Source: Atrichornis clamosus
Lineage: Eukaryota > Chordata > Aves > Passeriformes > Menuridae
Length of the DNA: 64,000 bases
Direction of reading: 5' to 3'
NCBI GenBank assembly: GCA_013400975.1
Contig: WBMZ01008645.1
Span: 124,001-188,000, forward strand
Below the pieces are notes generated by a model. The model saw only the letters and a list, made by a program, of their open reading frames with translations. It searched no databases and was not told where the DNA came from. A program made the translations under genes and the position numbers. Below are positions 61,330 through 64,000 of the stretch, in pieces (the first letter of the stretch is position 1; every line of letters starts with the position of its first letter).

Positions 61330-61700
61330 ATTTGTTAATTAAAGGCTTTGCAATCTGGGAAGGTTTCAGCCCTGAACATTGCAGGGAAGCTGCTGCTAAT
61401 ACCTGTTCCACGGGCAGTGAACTGCCCGGGGTGGAGCCAGGCTCAGCACAGGCTCCACGGCTGGGTTTACTTAGGCTCCAATCAATAAGCTCTGTGCATC
61501 TTGTCTATATTGGAGCCGCTCTCATTACATGCTCAATTGATTCCCCGAGCAACAGCCGGGACTGCACTCCATGGATAAAGCAGATGCTGTTCTGACCTCC
61601 ACCCACTGGCTCAGAGAGTTTTCTGCCTGCCTTCAGTAATAAAAACATCCCAGGCACACGTTATGCCCTTGAACAATAGATGTTACGTGCATTATACAAA
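61330..61700. promoter_or_regulatory. Strong candidate conserved non-coding element with palindromes
   Basis: GC-balanced block in an AT-rich setting. A perfect inverted repeat CGGGCAGT-GA-ACTGCCCG lies at 61411-61428. A second, GGCTCCAAT/ATTGGAGCC, lies at 61474-61482 and 61509-61517. AATCAAT (61480-61486) and ATTGATT (61536-61542) are PBX/ONECUT-like, and GAACAATAG (61671-61679) is a SOX-type site. The 87-codon plus-strand frame across it has no family resemblance and no splice context. Palindromes and motifs are seen directly; conservation and enhancer role are inference. Confidence 0.42.
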
Positions 61701-64000
61701 AGTTCTTGCTAACGTTCTCCTGATTTTATTTTAAAAATCCAAACACCCACACAAACACCCACCACGAAACGCACAGTAAACTACCTATTTCTAAGAAATT
61801 TAGAGAAATACCCTTGACTTTTAAAAACTTGACATTTGTGAAAAAGCGCACAGCAAGTTCTAGAAGACAACGCTAAAGCAAAAAAAAAAAGTCCTTTTCT
61901 GAAATTACTGTAAGCTGTAGATTAACACAGAAAAGCCACCATTTATCAATATCATGAAATTATATTGACCCAGGGAACCTTCTCTTATTTAATTGTTACT
62001 TTTAAAATTAAAGCAGAACAAAACCTCAAAATAAATTCGCCAAATAATAAACAAAAACTGAAAATCACCAAAGCCTTCTTGGGAGAACAAGGGAATCTGA
62101 TATATACAGAAAAAAAAAAACCCTCAAGGAAGAGATACAAAAGAAGATCCTAAAGACAGCAGTGATAAAGGAAATGGAGGTACAAAGAGAGAATTGTGAT
62201 CTGAAAGGATGGGATATTGCTTTTGAGAATATCTGATAGAAGGAAGACCAAGGGGAGATATTGATATATCAAATATTTGTTATACGTAAAAGACTATTTA
62301 ACAGGTTAACCTGAGGGCAGATATAAAACACTAAAACCTCCCCAATTACACAGGGAAATTGGGAAAGCTTTTGAGTAAACTGTTATGACACAATAATGCC
62401 TATTTCTGCTCTGAAGGTGACCGTTCACATCTTTGAGTGACTGGCAAAAGAGAGTGGGGAAGAGAAGTTTTAAGAAAACAACACACAAGAGAGCAAAATA
62501 CTCATAACTGCATAGCCACATTAGTATCCTCAGATTTGGTAAAAACCCCTACAAAACCAAAGAACTTCCTTACCTTCCAGAGTCTGTGTCCCTTTGCTCC
62601 CAGCCAGGCACTCTCTCCCAGCCCCGGTGCTGCCAGGTAAATGCTCACTGCCCACAGCACCCTCCCCAGTCCACCTGTGGGTTCCAGCAGAGCAACCAAT
62701 CCCAGAGCTGCAAAGCACTCACCGGGAACTGCAGGACACCTGGGAATTTAAGGACTTCACCAGGAGCGTGGTTGTGACAATTAGAAAAGTAATTAACACA
62801 ATTCTTTACCAGATCGGGGTTTAATTCCTGACAGTCTCCTCTCACCATTTCTGAGGAATTTGGAGTGTCAATTGGTTATTGTGCTAGAGCCAAACCAAAG
62901 CCTTTGGCTAGTGGCCTAGCCAGGCTGACGAACATGACCCAGACACTTTAATTCAATTCATTCAGAATTAAGGCTTAAGATTGTTTCCAGTGGTCAGTGG
63001 GTGCATTTCAGGCCAGAAACTTGCATCTCATTAAAAAATTATGTTTAAAAAGTCACAGAGATAAAACTAGGGAAAAAACCATAGAGTTTCTTCATCCCTA
63101 AGAGATATTGACACTACATTCCTTTTTCATGTATTTTGATCTGTCTTCTATTGGATCACGAGGTCTCACCCTGGCAGCTCCTGGAGAACAGGGCAGCTGA
63201 TGCCAAGGACCAGAGCACTGCCCTTGGTGTCCCTGCAAGGGACAGGTGACCCTGGGCAGGGTCTGACCCCTGTTCCCAGGACCCTGGACTGACAGCAAAG
63301 GAGGAGCAGCTGAAAACGTCATTTTCGGAGAATTTCTTACAGGCTAACACAGACAGCCTTTAGAACATTTCTGATAGCAAATAAACCAAGGAAAACCTTA
63401 GGGGCCATCTGACTGACAGAGAGCAAAACTGGGGGCTTTAAACTGTAATAACCTGCCTGACGTACCACCCACATGCACACCTCTGTATAGAGGCTGGAGA
63501 GGGGAGAAAGAAGTTTCTCCCCTCCCTTCTCTGTATGTTTCGAACCAGAGAATCAACTTCTAAATCTTCTGTGCAAACCTCATCAGATCATAAAGACCAC
63601 ATGCAGATAGAAGTTAGTGAAGCTCAGAAGAATCAATTTGGAATTAACGTCCTGTCAGGATTTTAGTACATACTGCACTATTAACATATTATTTTAAAGC
63701 AAATTTTAAAGAAAATCTTTAAATTTTGTGTGTGATTAAGGAGAGTTTTGATTTTGAATTAAGGCAGTTCACAACAGCTGTGCAGAAGCTGCTTCGTTTG
63801 TAATCCTGCCAGGGCTAGAATTAAAAAATGTGTGGATATTGGAGCATTCCTTTTTGTTTGGGAGTTTGAATTTCACCTCTTTCCCCTCCATTTGTACAAC
63901 AGCCTAGCACTGCAAAGCCAATGGAACAGGAAACATTATTTTAGGATCAGTATGCCTGACCAGAAATTGAAAGAAAGCAAATGGTTGAATGTAACTGCCT
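61701..64000. other. Non-coding stretch with two GC-richer islands
   Basis: A-runs occur near 61880-61890 and 62110-62120. GC-richer islands at 62580-62780 and 63150-63310 carry several overlapping 60-76-codon frames on both strands, with no recognisable domain. The second island holds a nested hairpin (63239-63277). The window ends in AT-rich unique sequence. Confidence 0.5.
63239..63277 (+). other. Nested GC-rich hairpin
   Basis: The inner stem GACCCT (63248-63253) pairs perfectly with AGGGTC (63258-63263) around the loop GGGC. The outer arm GGGACAGG (63239-63246) pairs with CCTGTTCCC (63269-63277) with a one-base bulge. It is short for a microRNA precursor and may be chance in GC-rich sequence. 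Confidence 0.5.

Noticed and set aside
62580..62780. GC-rich island with splice-donor-like CAGGTAAAT and many short frames
   Set aside because: Frames are open on both strands, none is recognisable, and I saw no matching acceptor with a pyrimidine tract.

Overview
The window looks like vertebrate nuclear DNA, most probably from a bird (another sauropsid is possible). Two fragments match the 3' end of CR1 LINEs, the dominant avian retroposon, at about 31.17-31.29 kb and 41.42-41.57 kb. One badly decayed reverse-strand stretch at about 5.02-5.15 kb matches a MIR SINE. Repeat density is otherwise very low, the base composition is AT-rich with scarce CpG, and homopolymer runs and microsatellites are short. 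I see no Alu, L1, LTR pair, bacterial-type gene or operon.

I found no protein-coding gene, tRNA, rRNA or CRISPR array that I can defend. Open reading frames are short (the longest is 132 codons), are scattered on both strands and overlap each other. None shows a protein family I recognise or a convincing splice-site-flanked exon. The simplest reading is an intergenic stretch or the inside of a large intron.

Layout: 0-11.6 kb is AT-rich unique sequence with the MIR relic and a two-copy tandem duplication. A G/T-rich tract with G-quadruplex potential lies at 11.59-11.65 kb, followed by a motif-dense block at 11.8-12.1 kb. Further blocks that look like conserved non-coding (enhancer-like) sequence lie at 14.47-14.70, 23.82-24.08, 32.64-32.93, 38.34-38.56, 51.00-51.43, 59.39-59.85, 60.20-60.45 and 61.33-61.70 kb. 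The last three form a cluster at the right end, which I consider the most interesting part of the window. Between them is ordinary AT-rich sequence with A/C-rich low-complexity tracts and a few GC-richer islands (27.8-28.1, 56.9-57.2, 62.6-62.8 and 63.15-63.31 kb).

The regulatory calls rest on perfect or near-perfect transcription-factor motifs seen directly and on the general texture of the sequence. Conservation could not be tested here. I found no evidence for a new gene system; the best leads are the candidate cis-regulatory elements.
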